Below are positions 34,345 through 45,981 of a DNA stretch of 64,000 nucleotides, in pieces. The notes beneath the pieces were generated by a model. It was not told the DNA's origin. It worked only from the letters and a program-made list of their open reading frames with translations, and did not search any database. The DNA lies in contig JAUTDP010000001.1 in assembly GCA_033439795.1 (NCBI GenBank), positions 5,828,001 through 5,892,000 on the forward strand, in the 5' to 3' direction. Made by a program: the position numbers and the translations under genes. The DNA is from Sordaria brevicollis. Taxonomy: Eukaryota > Ascomycota > Sordariomycetes > Sordariales > Sordariaceae. Numbering within the stretch: position 1 is the stretch's first letter; each line of letters starts with the position of its first letter.

Positions 34345-36511
34345 ATGTCGCCATTTTATGCTTTGGATGGAGGTGGCGGCGGCGCCGGGTGGTTAGAGTC
34401 GCGGGTCGACACACGATGGACGCCGGAAGGTGATTATTCGAGCCCGGCAGGTGGTTATGGCATGGGCATGCTCCAGTCGGCGACGAACAACTCGACGGAT
34501 TCACACACCTTCAACCAGTTCCGGTTTGCCGCCGCCAGATCCATCCGAACATCAACCGTCATCTTGGCCTCTTTCAACACCGTTGCCGCTTTTGCGACGG
34601 CTGTTGGGATTTTGGTCGATACCTACCAACGTGAGAAGAAGGAGAACAAGGGGTTTAGATTTAGGTAAGGATGGGATGGAACACTCAACAACACCACTTG
34701 CTCTATGCTTACACATCCCTAGTCGGAATGGCTTCTCGTTTGTGCCCGCGACCGAAGCGTTTCCGCTCATCCTATCCATCGGTATTGTTATTCAGGGCAT
34801 CACTTTCGCCATTGCTCAGTCGACGGGACTGGACTCACTCTTCGGGTCTGGATGTACACTGATTGCCGTGTTCATGTTTCCTGGTAAGCTCTTATGTCAT
34901 CAAACATCTGTAATCTCCTCTAACAAATCCCAGCTGTTTTCATCGTCCCATATATCCAGTTAGTGTTTGGACTCGAGGTCACAATAAGGAGTCTGCTAAA
35001 GAGGCCATTCGCTCCGCGAGGGAGGTGGAACGTGACAATCTGCCTCATCGTGGTTGGCTTGCTTCTCCTTGTGAACTTGTTGGTGGCTATCCTTGATCGT
35101 TCGTCCAATTTCTGCATCACTTCGCTTTTCTGGTTCGTTGCGCATTATTCTGTCGGGTGTTTTGGTCTTATGGTTGGCATATCTGCTTTGCTCTTGGTTT
35201 GCGCCGTGGTTGTCTTCGTGAGGCTGCATCGGAGCAACAAGATTGAGCTCGTCGAGAGAGCTGCGGCTTCAAGGATGGTTTATTACATGGCACTGGCTAT
35301 CATATCGGAGGTAAGTCTGCCATGACTATCCGTATCTGCTGCTATACTCACACCTTGTCTAGGCTTTCATGCTCCCATACTTCTACGTGATTGCCTTCAA
35401 CGGCCAACGAAGGCACGCGCTTAACTTGTCTATGGTTGCCGCTGTCGTGGCCAATATCTCGGGCTTAATGACAGGAGGCCTTTACTTGTTCCTGAAATCG
35501 AACACCATTTCCACGATCGGACCGAAGAACAAGGATGGGGATTACGAAAATCGAAGGGAAGGGTATAACAAGGCCGAACGATACGAGTCGAGCGGACTAG
35601 ATTTCGACAGCCACATCATGCGACCGGTGACGAGTCCTGGGAAAATTCGTCGCATGGGAAGCAACGCCAGTCTGATAAGGACGGCCAGAGATGAAGAAGC
35701 AGACCACAGCCCCACAACTCCTACCATCCTTTTCCGCGCACCTACGATACCAGAGCCTGCGCAGATGCCCTCGACACCGCCTTCCGCCAACCATATGCGA
35801 AAAGAATCCTATTCACTCTTCCCGAACCGCCCACCGACCGCAAGACCATCCGCCGCCTTACTACCATCTACCGCATATACACCTGCCTCATCCACACCTT
35901 TAGACGCCGATACTCTCAAACCTCCACCATCAATGGGCTTCCTCGCCGCGCGCGGACACCGCCGAAACTCTTCCCTGATCTCATCAGCCACAGTCCAAAT
36001 CGGCCTCCGTCTCTCATCAGTCGAGAATGTACCTCCACTTCTCAGCCCCGGTACCGACGTACACGGTATCAACTGCCCAAAGCTCGGACGGAAGAACACG
36101 ATAATACCGGAACGAAAACAGCAGCCTCCTCCGCTGATTACGGACTTTGATACCCCTATCGTCCAAGAATTTCCACGGAGGGATTCAATGACGTACACAG
36201 AGCCCGAACTTGATGAGCAGCAGCCTCTCGAAACACTCAGTCCGACAGTCTATAATCCCAAGAGTCCAGCTGAAGAGCCGGTGCTGCTGCTTAGTTCGAA
36301 GGTCTATACGCCTACGAGTCCGGCTGAGAAGAAGTTGGAGACACTTAGTCCCAAGGTTTACTCGCCAACAAAACCAGGTCCAGCTGAAGCTGAAGAGGTG
36401 GTGACGCTTAGTGCGAAGACATATTCGCCTGCGACACCTAACAAAGCTAAGCTACCTCCTCCCCTGGATGATGGCGGAGAGCTGTTGTCTAGTGCGAGAT
36501 ATACCCCTTGA
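34345..36511 (+). CDS. Seven-transmembrane protein with long repeat-bearing cytoplasmic tail, four exons
   Basis: Exons 34345-34664, 34723-34883, 34934-35310 and 35363-36511 encode 668 residues. Seven hydrophobic helices can be placed by eye: STVILASFNTVAAFATAVGI, AFPLILSIGIVIQGITFAIA, a helix spanning the second junction, ICLIVVGLLLLVNLLVAI, VGCFGLMVGISALLLVCAVV, MVYYMALAIISEAFMLPYFY and MVAAVVANISGLMTGGLYLF. The last 300 residues form a disordered Ser/Pro/Thr-rich tail ending in five copies of an LSxKVYxPTSPAE-like unit. The topology resembles a receptor, but no GPCR class motif was recognised; it could equally be a fungal-specific integral membrane protein. A TTG-initiated extension is open upstream, but ATG 34345 is the first Met. 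Convergent with the EF-hand gene, 1 kb away. Confidence 0.85.
36226..36511 (+). repeat. Five C-terminal coding repeats (LS-x-K-V-Y-x-P-x-S-P-A-E)
   Basis: The seven-helix protein ends in LSPTVYNPKSPAEE, LSSKVYTPTSPAEK, LSPKVYSPTKPGPAEAEE, LSAKTYSPATPNKA and LSSARYTP. Each unit carries a Tyr and a Ser/Thr-Pro site. Confidence 0.85.
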
Positions 36512-37518
36512 CGGATGAACCTGGACAGATACAACAACGACTTTGTACGATACGTCAGTTGACATGACAGAGACCTGACCTCTTTCTTTCTTTTTACATA
36601 TCTTTCTTCCTTCCCTCCTTTATGCATGGCATTATGGCATCGCTCATTCGGTCTATATCCCTAGACGTCACTGTCCCCCCTTGGTTACTTCATCTCTCGT
36701 TTCTTCCTTCTGTACGTTTTATACCCTTCTCCAGTTTGCTGGCACGCCGAGGGAAGCCTGTACCATATGTACCACTTCTGTTCAAATTAGATATGTATTA
36801 TGAATGATGAGAAAATACACATGTTTGGGCCTGACAGGTGAAGCATGTGGAACTGGTTGTGTTGCCGTGGCCTTACTATTGGATATACCCCCCAAGATCT
36901 AGTTCGTGCGAGAGTTATGCCTCTCTGCTTCGTAAATGTACGTGGTTATCAAGAAGCCTCTCGTACTTTACCGCCTTGTCGCGGTATGATCTGTCCTTCC
37001 TTTCCACTGACCCTCAACGACCCTCCTCCAACAAAAGCCAAGCCCTTTTCTTCCTCTGAGAAAATAAATCCCGGCTAAGATAGCCCGTCGGCCCAACCTG
37101 AAGTCCTTGGCCCCCTATCTCGGCTCGAGATTTGTAGCCATCTCTTGAGGCAGGAACATGCCCTTTAACGTTCCAGAGCGTATGGCTGCATGACGGCCCA
37201 TTAGAAGCTCCAGAGGCACGCATTTGTCCTCGTATCGTCATTTATGCTGAGTTGTCCCTGGTGTTCCGGAATTCGCGAATGTGGTCTCGCCCGGCCAGCA
37301 TGACGCCCAGCCCGAGTTCCAAGCCCTGAGCGCATTCAACTCAAGCGGGGCGAGTAATGCCATAACGGCTGCTGATCCTTCCGTAGACGCGCTTCTCTGT
37401 CATGGGATGTCGCAAAGTATGGGGGAGAGAATCTTCCAGCCCAATCCAGTCCCGTCCGGTTGGCCGTCTCACATAGTCATTCCCAAATAGTCCAAAATAC
37501 TCCCTTTCATCTGGCCTT
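36512..37518. other. Convergent intergenic region
   Basis: This lies between the 3' ends of the seven-helix gene and the EF-hand gene. CT-rich tracts; no gene recognised. Confidence 0.6.
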
Positions 37519-38324
37519 TCACCTCCAAACCCCCGCCCTCCTCATAACCCCATCAAACTCCTCCCTCCTCACCCCCTTCCCCACCCCTGCGCCCCCATTC
37601 GCCTCCAATATCATATCCCTCAATAACTCCTCCGTCACACTCTCCTCCTTCAACACCGCCGCGACCCTCTTTAGGTGCGCTAGCGTTATCACCGGCTTGT
37701 TCTCTTGTTGCCCTTGGTAATCCTCCTCTTCATCGTTTTCTTCAGCATAAAGCTGTTCAATCTCCTCCACCGACCTACCCACAAACAGCGCAAACGCCTC
37801 GTCCACCTCTCGCATATGTGCCTCTGACGTTCGATCCCTGGACGAGAGCTTGATGGCACAGATTGCCAGAAAGGAAGGGTAGGTGGCGAACCCTTCGTCT
37901 TCGGGGTCGAGGATGGAGGTGAATTCGCGGAGTTCGGCGTTGGATTTTGGGGGGATGCCTAGGGCTCTGTTGTTGTCTTTTCATTAGCTTTTGTATAGGT
38001 CGTCGAGGAGGAAAGAAAAGGTGAATGGATATACATCATAGCCCGCCTAACATCTCCTATTGGAATCACCCCTTCCCTTTCGCCGTCCATTGGTTCGGCA
38101 AACAGACTGAACGCTTCTTTGATCTCGGCTTCTTCGGCGGCGGTGATGTTGTTCTCTTTGGCTAGTTTCGATTGGCGTTGTCCAGTTCCGCTGGTAGCTT
38201 TGGATGAGGAGGCGGTTGCTGCTTTGCGCTTTGCTGGAGGCTGTATGTAGGTAACTGAGGTTAGCGCGCTTGCTACGAGGACTTCGTAAGAGGAGAAAGA
38301 TTGGTATGGGTGGTGGTTTACCAT
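37519..38324 (-). CDS. EF-hand superfamily (centrin/calmodulin-like) protein, ATG-only first exon
   Basis: Exons are 38324-38322 (only the ATG), 38240-38035 and 37966-37519, giving 218 residues. With that 81-base intron removed the N-terminus is MPPAKRKAATASSSK, a typical basic nuclear-type start. The intron length is a multiple of three and has no stop, so its retention would instead give 27 extra residues; splicing is preferred for its GTAAAC donor and GCTAACCTC branch. Seen: AEEAEIKEAFSLF, a classic EF-hand entering helix, then a degenerate loop around DGEREGVIPIGDVRRAM, then ALGIPPKSNAELREF as in centrins; a second half with EVDEAFALF and a final ELLRDMILEANGG/REEFDGVM pair. Calcium loops lack several ligands, so calcium binding is doubtful. 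Centrin- or Rad33-like roles are possible but unproven. Confidence 0.82.
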
Positions 38325-39491
38325 TGTGTTTTGAATATAAGGCCTATTGCTCTCTTGCTCTTGACACAGGAAACTTTCAGAGTAAGGCGGGTTTAGGCAA
38401 TTGTATAATTGATTGATTGCGACGGCGACAATGATGACGATGGTAACGATGATGATGTCGCATTCGACGACGGCGCGCGCGCAACGAGATGCCAGGCTTA
38501 TCTGGGAAAGTGTGGATCCTAGTGACGATAACAGACGCAGGAGTGGATGCCGTTTGCAGTGTCGAAGACGCCTGGTCACGTGCGCGTAAGCAGATACCCA
38601 CTCAAACTTCAAAGAAAAGTGTCCCAGGTCTCCACCAGAACGTTCGCCAAATAAAAGTCTGCCGAAAATTCATTGGGCCTTTGCTTTCTCTCCGAAACAT
38701 CTCGTCAGTCAATGTCGAATCAACAAAAACCCCGACGACAGCAACACCACACCCCATTGTCACCGATTCTCTCAATGAACGGCTCGCATGCTGTTTTACG
38801 ATGATAGACAAAGAGCGCCAAATCGTCACTTCTCTCTCGTGGTCACTGGAAAGAAAGAAAGAAGAGTTTGCGGGCCAGTTACTTGCGGCCCCCTTCGATA
38901 ATGCCTACTCGATCTTTCTTTCACACACTCACGACGGCGGCAGAGAGCGTGCGTGCGATGGAAGCCTTTGAGATGACGTTTTTTCTGCCCTCTTTCATTC
39001 ACCTCAAAAGTACCCAACCCACAACACACAACACCCAACACTGCTTCATCATTATGCTAGAGCTTGCCGCCTTTATTATAACCCCAGGGCGCGCGAGTGT
39101 GGACAATGAAGCAAGAATAAATGTACGGCTGGTTCATTCCTTCAAATGGCCACCCTCCGTCAAGCCATGAATCACCCTTATCCCGTCACGGGTTTTGGTG
39201 GTATGTGCTTGCGGATACATCCCTTTTCCCGTGAATTGGATCTTTTTGTAGACTTGTAAAATGAGTTGCCGTGCTTCGTTCTTCCGGACGACAGGTGGTG
39301 ACTTGAGCTCTCCAGAACCGAGTTGTGCGATGTACGCCCATATGGTCACTCCTTCGATAACTTCATTTGACTGCGTCTCGTTGCAGATCTCATCTTTGTA
39401 ACGAATCTCGCAAGGTCACGGATGAACGACAAACATGGAGTGGGATTCTTAGTTACTTTCTGCATTCATCATGCTCTACGGCTGGGACCGT
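38325..39491. other. Intergenic region between EF-hand and glyoxalase II genes
   Basis: This holds the promoter side of the EF-hand gene and the 3' flank of glyoxalase II. A 160-codon plus-strand open stretch at 38489-38971 has no recognised domain. Confidence 0.55.
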
Positions 39492-40916
39492 CTACTTGAA
39501 GTTGTTCTTCATCTCCCTCAACTTCGTCATGATAGCCACGGGATCCGTCTCACCCGTTGCCTTTTGGATCTCTGGGTCCTGTTGATTGCTGGATCAGCTA
39601 GTGCGTCCTCTAATCTACCGTGGAAGAATATCACCTACCTGAGGCCTCATAAACACATTGTGCTTCTTCTCGTCACCAATGGTGAACTTGCCCTGCGTCT
39701 CCTGGTTCTTGTCGGCGAAAGCGCTGAGAGCCTTCACGGCCTCACTCTGAAGTACCGACATGCAGAACTTGACGTTCGACTTGGTGTATTCATGGCCGGG
39801 CTTCATTTATCGAACGTGTTAGAGATGTGCTCCATAAACTTGAGGTGAAAATGGATGGCCTTACGAAAACACGAGTCTCATCCGGCAAAGCAGCAAGCGT
39901 CTCGTTCAGAGCCTTGTGCATCTCCGCGCCGTTGCCTTCGAAGAAACGACCGCATCCTGTAGCAATAATATCAGCCTCCTGCCCAACCGACCTACATCTC
40001 GAGAAGCTGGCGTGAAGACAAACCTCCATGGAAAAGCGTATCACCAGTAAACACAACCTTGTCATCTCCATCCTGCATGAACCAGCATATGCTATCCTGG
40101 GTATGGCAAGGGGTATGCAGAGCCTTGACGGCAATGCTGCCAATGTTGAAGCTCTCGCCGTGAGCCGGACTCTTGTTCACCTTCTCGCAATCCTTGCCGC
40201 CGATGATCTCGAGGTTGGGGAGGCCGAGGGCGGTGCGCTGTAGATGTGTGAGTGAGCGTTAATCTACCTGGAGTGAGATGAGAGGTGGAGGGGAGGCATA
40301 CCAGCTTGGTGTTACCGCCCGCGTGATCCCAATGGCTAAATCTGATGTTAGCTTGTGAAGATGAGAGTGAACGAAGGAAGGAGAGGTCCAGCTTACTGAT
40401 GGGTGTTCACAATGGCTGTGAGCTTGATGGAACCATCGTCGATGGCCTTCTTGAGGACCGGAGCGACCCTTCACATGAATTTCTTGTCAGTATCTTGATT
40501 CACCCAGAGGTTGAACGGCGTATGTTCGGGCCTAGAAGCAACTGATGAGGGACTCACTCCTCAGGGTTCGCCGGGTCGATGATGACGGCATCCTTGGACT
40601 TGTCATCGACGACGAGGTAGGCGTAGTTGTCACTACTACCCGTCCCTGCTCAATGTCGTTAGCACATGCATCTGATGAAATACGGCTTGAAAACACCAGA
40701 AATGTCCATAGAAACTGTTGAGCTTGATGAAGTGGCATGAAAGAGAACATACACATAGGAATCGACTTGATATGCATTTTGCGGTTGGTGGCAGCGAACT
40801 AAAATACCGGCTAAGTCAGCAATTGGAGTCTTTCATAAATATGAACGGGGGAATCATCACACCTGTCTAAAGACGTGTCGTGGAGTTAGATGTGTTCTGG
40901 CGATGAAGGCGTTCAT
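39492..40916 (-). CDS. glo2: Hydroxyacylglutathione hydrolase (glyoxalase II), nine exons
   Basis: Exons in order are 40916-40863, 40798-40753, 40645-40558, 40468-40397, 40335-40302, 40237-40024, 39956-39865, 39800-39639 and 39578-39492, giving 282 residues. It hydrolyses S-lactoylglutathione to lactate and glutathione, the last step of methylglyoxal detoxification. Seen: the metallo-beta-lactamase motif THHHWDHAGG built across an intron, HTPCHTQDSICWF, VFTGDTLFHGGCGRFFEG and PGHEYTKSN, which supply the metal ligands, and the C-terminal GETDPVAIM helix. The first exon adds MNAFIARTHLTPRHVFRQ, basic and amphipathic like a mitochondrial presequence. A second Met at residue 26 (MHIKSIPM) starts exactly at the catalytic domain, so cytosolic and mitochondrial forms could come from one gene. 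Nine exons is exceptional for a gene this short in the window. Confidence 0.95.
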
Positions 40917-41361
40917 GAATGCAAAGCTGTTCTGGTGATGGTCTGAACCCCGCAGCGAAGCTCTCGGAGCTTGGTGTTAGCCCTTTTTCCTGCAGTGACG
41001 ATGTTGGAGACAACGGCTGACTAACGCACCTTTCCGTTCGCCTATGTTACCAATGAATAACTACAATCTCGAAAGACGCTTTACGAATGGCGAGATGCTG
41101 TTAAGAGTTGAAGTAGGTTAGTGCCTGTATGACGTTATCACTGGATAAGCTCTCGGCAGAAAGCTCATGGAGATACGTAGCATGGTGGCCCGCTTCTAGG
41201 CGGGTAAAACCAAATCCAATCAATATGTCCAATTTGAGCACCACCAACCGCCACCATATTGACAGCCGTATGAAAACCAACTATTCTCACCAAAACATCG
41301 TGACTTAAGAGCCCAATGTATAACAATATCTTAGCAACCCCCAACCAGCCTCATTCAACAC
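40917..41361. other. Short intergenic region
   Basis: Promoter side of glyoxalase II and 3' flank of LAS1, both on the minus strand. Nothing else was seen. Confidence 0.6.
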
Positions 41362-42350
41362 TCAAACAACACCAATAGGCTTAGGCATCCACTCATCCTC
41401 CTTATACAACCTCCACGCCGGTCCCCCATCATCCTCACCCTCATCCTCACCTTCCCCCTCCCCTGCCTTATCCTCCTCATCCTCATCCAACATAATCACC
41501 TCCCCATCCCTCCTTTTCTGAGACTCATCATCAACCTCGGGCAAATGCTTCCAATAATACTCCCAAATCCACTCCAACCCCTTCTTCGCCGCCGTCCTCA
41601 GCCTCGTCAAACTCGGCAGCTGCTCATGCGTAGCCTGATGTCTCAACTCGACAAAAGTGGCAGGCAATCCAACGCTCTTGGCGACGCCGTACATGGACAT
41701 TTTGCGCGTTTTGTCTTGGTGGGAGTCTAGGAGGCCCGTCACAAATCTATCGCTCGCTGTCTTAGTAACTGTGGTAAGAGAGAAGGAAGGGGGTCGACAG
41801 AAGAGACGAACCGACTAAAAGCTGCCGAGTACGCCGCGCGGACGGCATAGCTCGAGCTCATCACCCCAATACCATCCACTCCTCTTGCCGTACTCATTCC
41901 CGTTGAAGTGCTTGACGTAGTAGTAGAAGAGATACCAGTCTGCTCCTCATCGCTCAAAATCGCCGCCATCAAAAGGGCAGTTGACTCGACCATGTGCGGA
42001 CAGTTACCGCGCTGCATCCACATGGAGACGCGGGCGACTGCTAGGCGGCGTTGGTCTTGTTGACCTCCATTCTCATTCACTGGATCGGAGGGCTGAGCGC
42101 TCGCGCTGCTAGTAGCAGCTTGGTTGCCGTTGCCATCATCGGTTCTGGCGCGTTTGTTGCGGGTGGTGCGCTGGGTGGTTTGTGTCTGTTTCCGTTTCGC
42201 CCCTGCTGCTGCTGCTGCTCCTCCTCCTCTCTGCAATTGTTGCGGTGGTTGCGTTGGTGCCTGGCTCTCATATTGATGGGGGTAGAATTGTCGGCGGACG
42301 GCGAGGAGCTCGCGGCGGTCGCGCCAGGGTGTGAATATGTATTGGACCAT
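41362..42350 (-). CDS. las1: LAS1 pre-rRNA processing endonuclease, two exons
   Basis: Exons 42350-41812 and 41746-41362 encode 307 residues. Las1 is the HEPN-fold ribonuclease that, with the Grc3 kinase, cuts ITS2 of pre-rRNA in 60S biogenesis in the nucleolus. Seen: the family start [53 protein letters not shown] across the intron, and [12 protein letters not shown] at about residues 214-225, the R-x4-H HEPN catalytic motif. A low-complexity Gln/Ala/Arg insert ([18 protein letters not shown]) sits after the first block. The C-terminus is acidic and contains [13 protein letters not shown]. The protein is shorter than yeast LAS1, lacking most of its C-terminal region. The intron donor is the uncommon GTTCGT; branch TACTAAG supports it. 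Confidence 0.93.
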
Positions 42351-43229
42351 TTTATCCCTCCTCTTCAGAAAACCTGTTTTGATTGTCGTAGATTTGGGCG
42401 GTCTTAGTCACGATATTTCGGCCGATTGATGTGTGGTTCAACGAGATTGAGTTTTGAAGTCTGAATGAAATTTTGAGTGGGCGGAATCGGGCGGCAATTG
42501 TAGAACCTCTTCACTTGATCACAGAATTTCATCCGTAAGAGCCATGGCAGGACTGGAAGCCGGAGTAAAAGGTGTTGATTGATTGTCTTTTCATGATAGA
42601 CGAACCTGCTATTTGTTTTGTTGTTTTTGGACGGTGGTGCAGAATCCAAAATTTTGTATTGGACTCGGACCCCAAAACACTTCGGCTACACATTACATTT
42701 GAATACCTAATAGGTCTTTACACTCAACACCAAACCTCTCCCAACCGCACGCAATCTTGATAACATCGCTTCGACAGAACATTCACAAGGACGTAAGTTC
42801 GTCAATCTTCATCAAGCGATTCAGAGGCCGTTCAGCCCAAATAATGTCACTGCAAAATGAACCTCATATGATGGGGCTTCAACATGCGGTGTCGATTCGT
42901 GCAACTACCTAAATCCATGCCTACATGCCCACAAAACCCACCACGGTATTCTAACATGGACATGCCACTTTCGTGAGGCATCTAGACTTTGCCGGGCGGG
43001 TTCTCTTCTTTTCCTCCTTTTTTTGTTACCGCCGGGACTTTTTGGTATCTATGTATTTCACCGAGGCTGTGCCATGCACCACCTTTTGGTGTGATTTATG
43101 TCCGACCAGGGACTCCATGCACTTCTTTCGTCTATGGATTTTCCAACTCTAATGTCCCACCCAGTCAAGCAAAGAGAAGCTCTTCTTTTCAGCATTTTCC
43201 AGTCATCCAGAGATTTCCCCTCATATAAC
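42351..43229. other. Intergenic region
   Basis: Promoter side of LAS1 and 3' flank of the saccharopine reductase gene. AT-rich around 42600-42760; no gene recognised. Confidence 0.6.
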
Positions 43230-44858
43230 TTAGGAGATGGTCTTCTCAATCATGGTAATACCATACTTCTCGTGGAGCTCCTTCATCAAGGGCTCGGTGA
43301 TGTCGGTGGTCATGGGAGCGAGAATGCCCTTGCCGGAGATCTGGCCGCTCAGGACCTGCTTAACAGCAACGGCGCAAGGAACACCGACGGTCTTGGCCAT
43401 GGCAGAGTAACCCTTGGGGTCGCCGTACTCGACAAGAGTGGAAGTACGGGTCTCGCGGGAGCCGTCGGCGTGCTCGATCTCGAACTTGTGCTGGAGCATG
43501 ACCAAGTCGCGCTCGCCCTCCTCGAACTGCATCTTCTGCTCGAGAGTGGCGCAGAGGGTGTCGAGAGGGTTGCCGCGGGGGGTGATGGTCTCATCGGAGA
43601 AGAGACCGATCCAGCGGAGACCGCTGAGGATGCGCTGCTTGTCCTCGGGGGACTCGAAGGTGGCCTTGGAGAGGATGGCGGCCTCGAGGTCGGCCTGGCT
43701 GGAGGAAGCGGCACCGACAATCTCCTTGGTGGCCTCCTTCCAGGGGGTCTGCTTGCTCAGGCTCTCGCGGGCGGTGTCGTCAAGGAAACCAATGTCGACG
43801 AGAGTCTTGATGAACTGAGGGAAGCCCTGGTAACGGAGAGTGCCACGGATGACGGTCTGGGCCTCGGGGATGTTGTAGCGCTCCTTGTAGATGGTAGAGT
43901 CGCGGTTGGGGTAGGCGACGAAAGCGTAGCCGGGGTAGATGAAGTAGGGCTTGGCCATCTTCATGAGGTCCTTGCCCTCAACCTCAACGATCTTGCCATC
44001 CTGCCACCACTTGCCGGCGTTGCGGAGAGCGAGCAGGACACCGCGAGAAGACCAGGAGAACTTGTAGCCGAGCGGGTTGTCGGAGTCCTCGGGGGCGGGG
44101 AGACCACCGCAGTAGGAGAGGAAAGAGAGAATCTTGCCGCCGGCCTTGTGGACCTCGTCGATGGTCTTGATGGCGTACAAGTGGTCGATACCGGGGTCAA
44201 GCTACAGAACGACTTAGCACAAGATGTAATCTCTACAGATCCATGGTAGGCCAATGGCACTTACACCGATCTCGTTCATGACGGTGATGCCGGCGGCCTT
44301 GGCCTCAGCATCGAGCTCCATCATGGCGGGGGAGACATAGCTGGTGGTAACGACGTGCTTCTTCTGACGGATAGCAGACTTGATGACGGTAGCGTGGAAG
44401 GTGTAGGGGATCAAGGAGATGACAAGATCGTGCTTGGCGACCTCAGCGTCGAGGGCCTCGTCGTTGGTGACATCGAGGGAGATGGGGGTGGCGTTCTTGA
44501 CGCCCTCGGAGAGCTTCTGAGCAGAGGCAAGAGTACGGCAGGCTGTTGCGCGCGCACACACAGGCGCAAAAGTCAGCCCAAGTTGTTCATATTATCGCTC
44601 GGGAATGTCGAACAATAGCATCCGCATCGTTCAACTCGACTGTTGACATACCGACGGTGACGGGAATGCCAGCATCGCTGAGGACATCGAGAGTAGGGCG
44701 GGTGACGAAGCCAGCGCCAAGCATGAGAACCTTGCTGAAATTGGGAGACACTCGAGGTCAGCATCCCTAGCTCTCTCGCGGTCGTCCGGGATAAGGGTAG
44801 GACGACCGTGTAGGGGCTGTGTTCAGAGAGGGGGTGGCATTTACTGTTGGGAAGCCAT
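43230..44858 (-). CDS. LYS9: Saccharopine dehydrogenase (NADP+, L-glutamate-forming), lysine biosynthesis, four exons
   Basis: Exons are 44858-44845 (14 coding bases), 44734-44652, 44542-44265 and 44201-43230, giving 448 residues, close to yeast LYS9. It condenses aminoadipate semialdehyde with glutamate using NADPH to form saccharopine, the penultimate step of the fungal aminoadipate lysine pathway, in the cytosol. Seen: MASQQHKVLMLGAGFVTRP with the dinucleotide-binding glycine loop, HDLVISLIPYTFHATVIK, VVTTSYVSPAMMELD, NEIGLDPGIDHLYA across the last junction, and SYCGGLPAPEDSDNPLGYKF, the substrate-binding signature. Codons are strongly C-biased, which produces a false 383-codon open frame on the opposite strand. 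Neurospora has several lys loci; I do not assign the Neurospora locus name. Confidence 0.96.
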
Positions 44859-45981
44859 CTTTGCGACTTTGTGATATCTGCAAGCTGGAGGTGATTTCAC
44901 AGATGCAGAGCAGTTGGTTTGGTGTTTTCGGGGGAGAGAAAAAGAGGAATATCAAAATCGGATCAGATCTTCACACATCAACTTGCATGCACCCCAAGCA
45001 AATAACTAGCTAGTTCCAATTGTGCAATTGCCGTTCTGTTTCCAGGCTTGACTCACACTTGTCTTCATCGCTCGCTCGCTCGCGGCGGGATGGAGATGCA
45101 ATTGGTGGAGCTCCGGCCGATAACGGCTTCTGGCAGTAACTTTTTCCATGAGGGGCAATTGGAAAAAAAAGTCAATGTCGTTCAGTTGGCGGGGTAGCAA
45201 AACAGAGCTTCCTTTCGTTCTTTCTCGCCAAAAGGGTCCAGCTTGCGAGCTTTGCCTGCCGGACCCGGACCTCTTTTCCTTCTCGGGGTTCGGAGCAAGC
45301 TGAGCGCTGCGAAGGTGTAAGAGGTACCTCTACGTACCATAGCTTGAGCAGCTGCTGGCCGCTTGCCGACAGCTGTCTGCTGACTGATAGTGCATGCTTT
45401 CCGCGAATCATGACAAGCCTCTTGTTTGCTTTGAGGAATCCACTTTCCCCCTGACGGCTGGCCGCTTATTCATCACTTCTGCTCCTTCCGCAATCCAGGG
45501 GCTTCCTGACAAGAGCTCAAGATGAGAGGTTATTGTAAAGAGCTCACGGCAAGAGACGACGACGACGACGGCGTTTGCAGGCATGTATTGCGGCCAAGGA
45601 ATCAAGCGATGCAGTGTATGAATCAAGTGTGTACAAGAAATCGTATCATGATTGATATTCGTTTGAACAAGTAATATGTACATGAATTGTGTTGTATATG
45701 CAGAGGAGGTGGGTATCTTTGTCTTCCGTCGTAGCAAAAAGAGGAAAATAAAACCCGCAAAAAGTCAAAACGCCTAACCACACATATTCCCAATGTGTCG
45801 GTTGATGCACCACCCTGTGATAGGACTTTCTTTCAGTCCCAGATCCCCTTTCTAAGGGAAGGAATCTGCCCTCCGTAAATGCTATGCGTAAAAACTCAAA
45901 CAAAACCGTCGCCGGTATAATGCTCCCTTTTTCTTCCCAGTGTATTCGTCGTCATGCAAGTAGTCGTAATCATCAAAGTCT
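44859..45981. other. Intergenic region between two minus-strand genes
   Basis: Promoter side of the saccharopine reductase gene and 3' flank of the next gene. It contains a short CGACGACGACGACG tract near 45557. No gene was recognised. Confidence 0.6.

Noticed and set aside
43098..44249. 383-codon open frame on the plus strand opposite saccharopine reductase
   Set aside because: It is an antisense shadow produced by the strong C-ending codon bias of the real gene; composition is Leu/Gly/Glu-repetitive and no family is recognisable.
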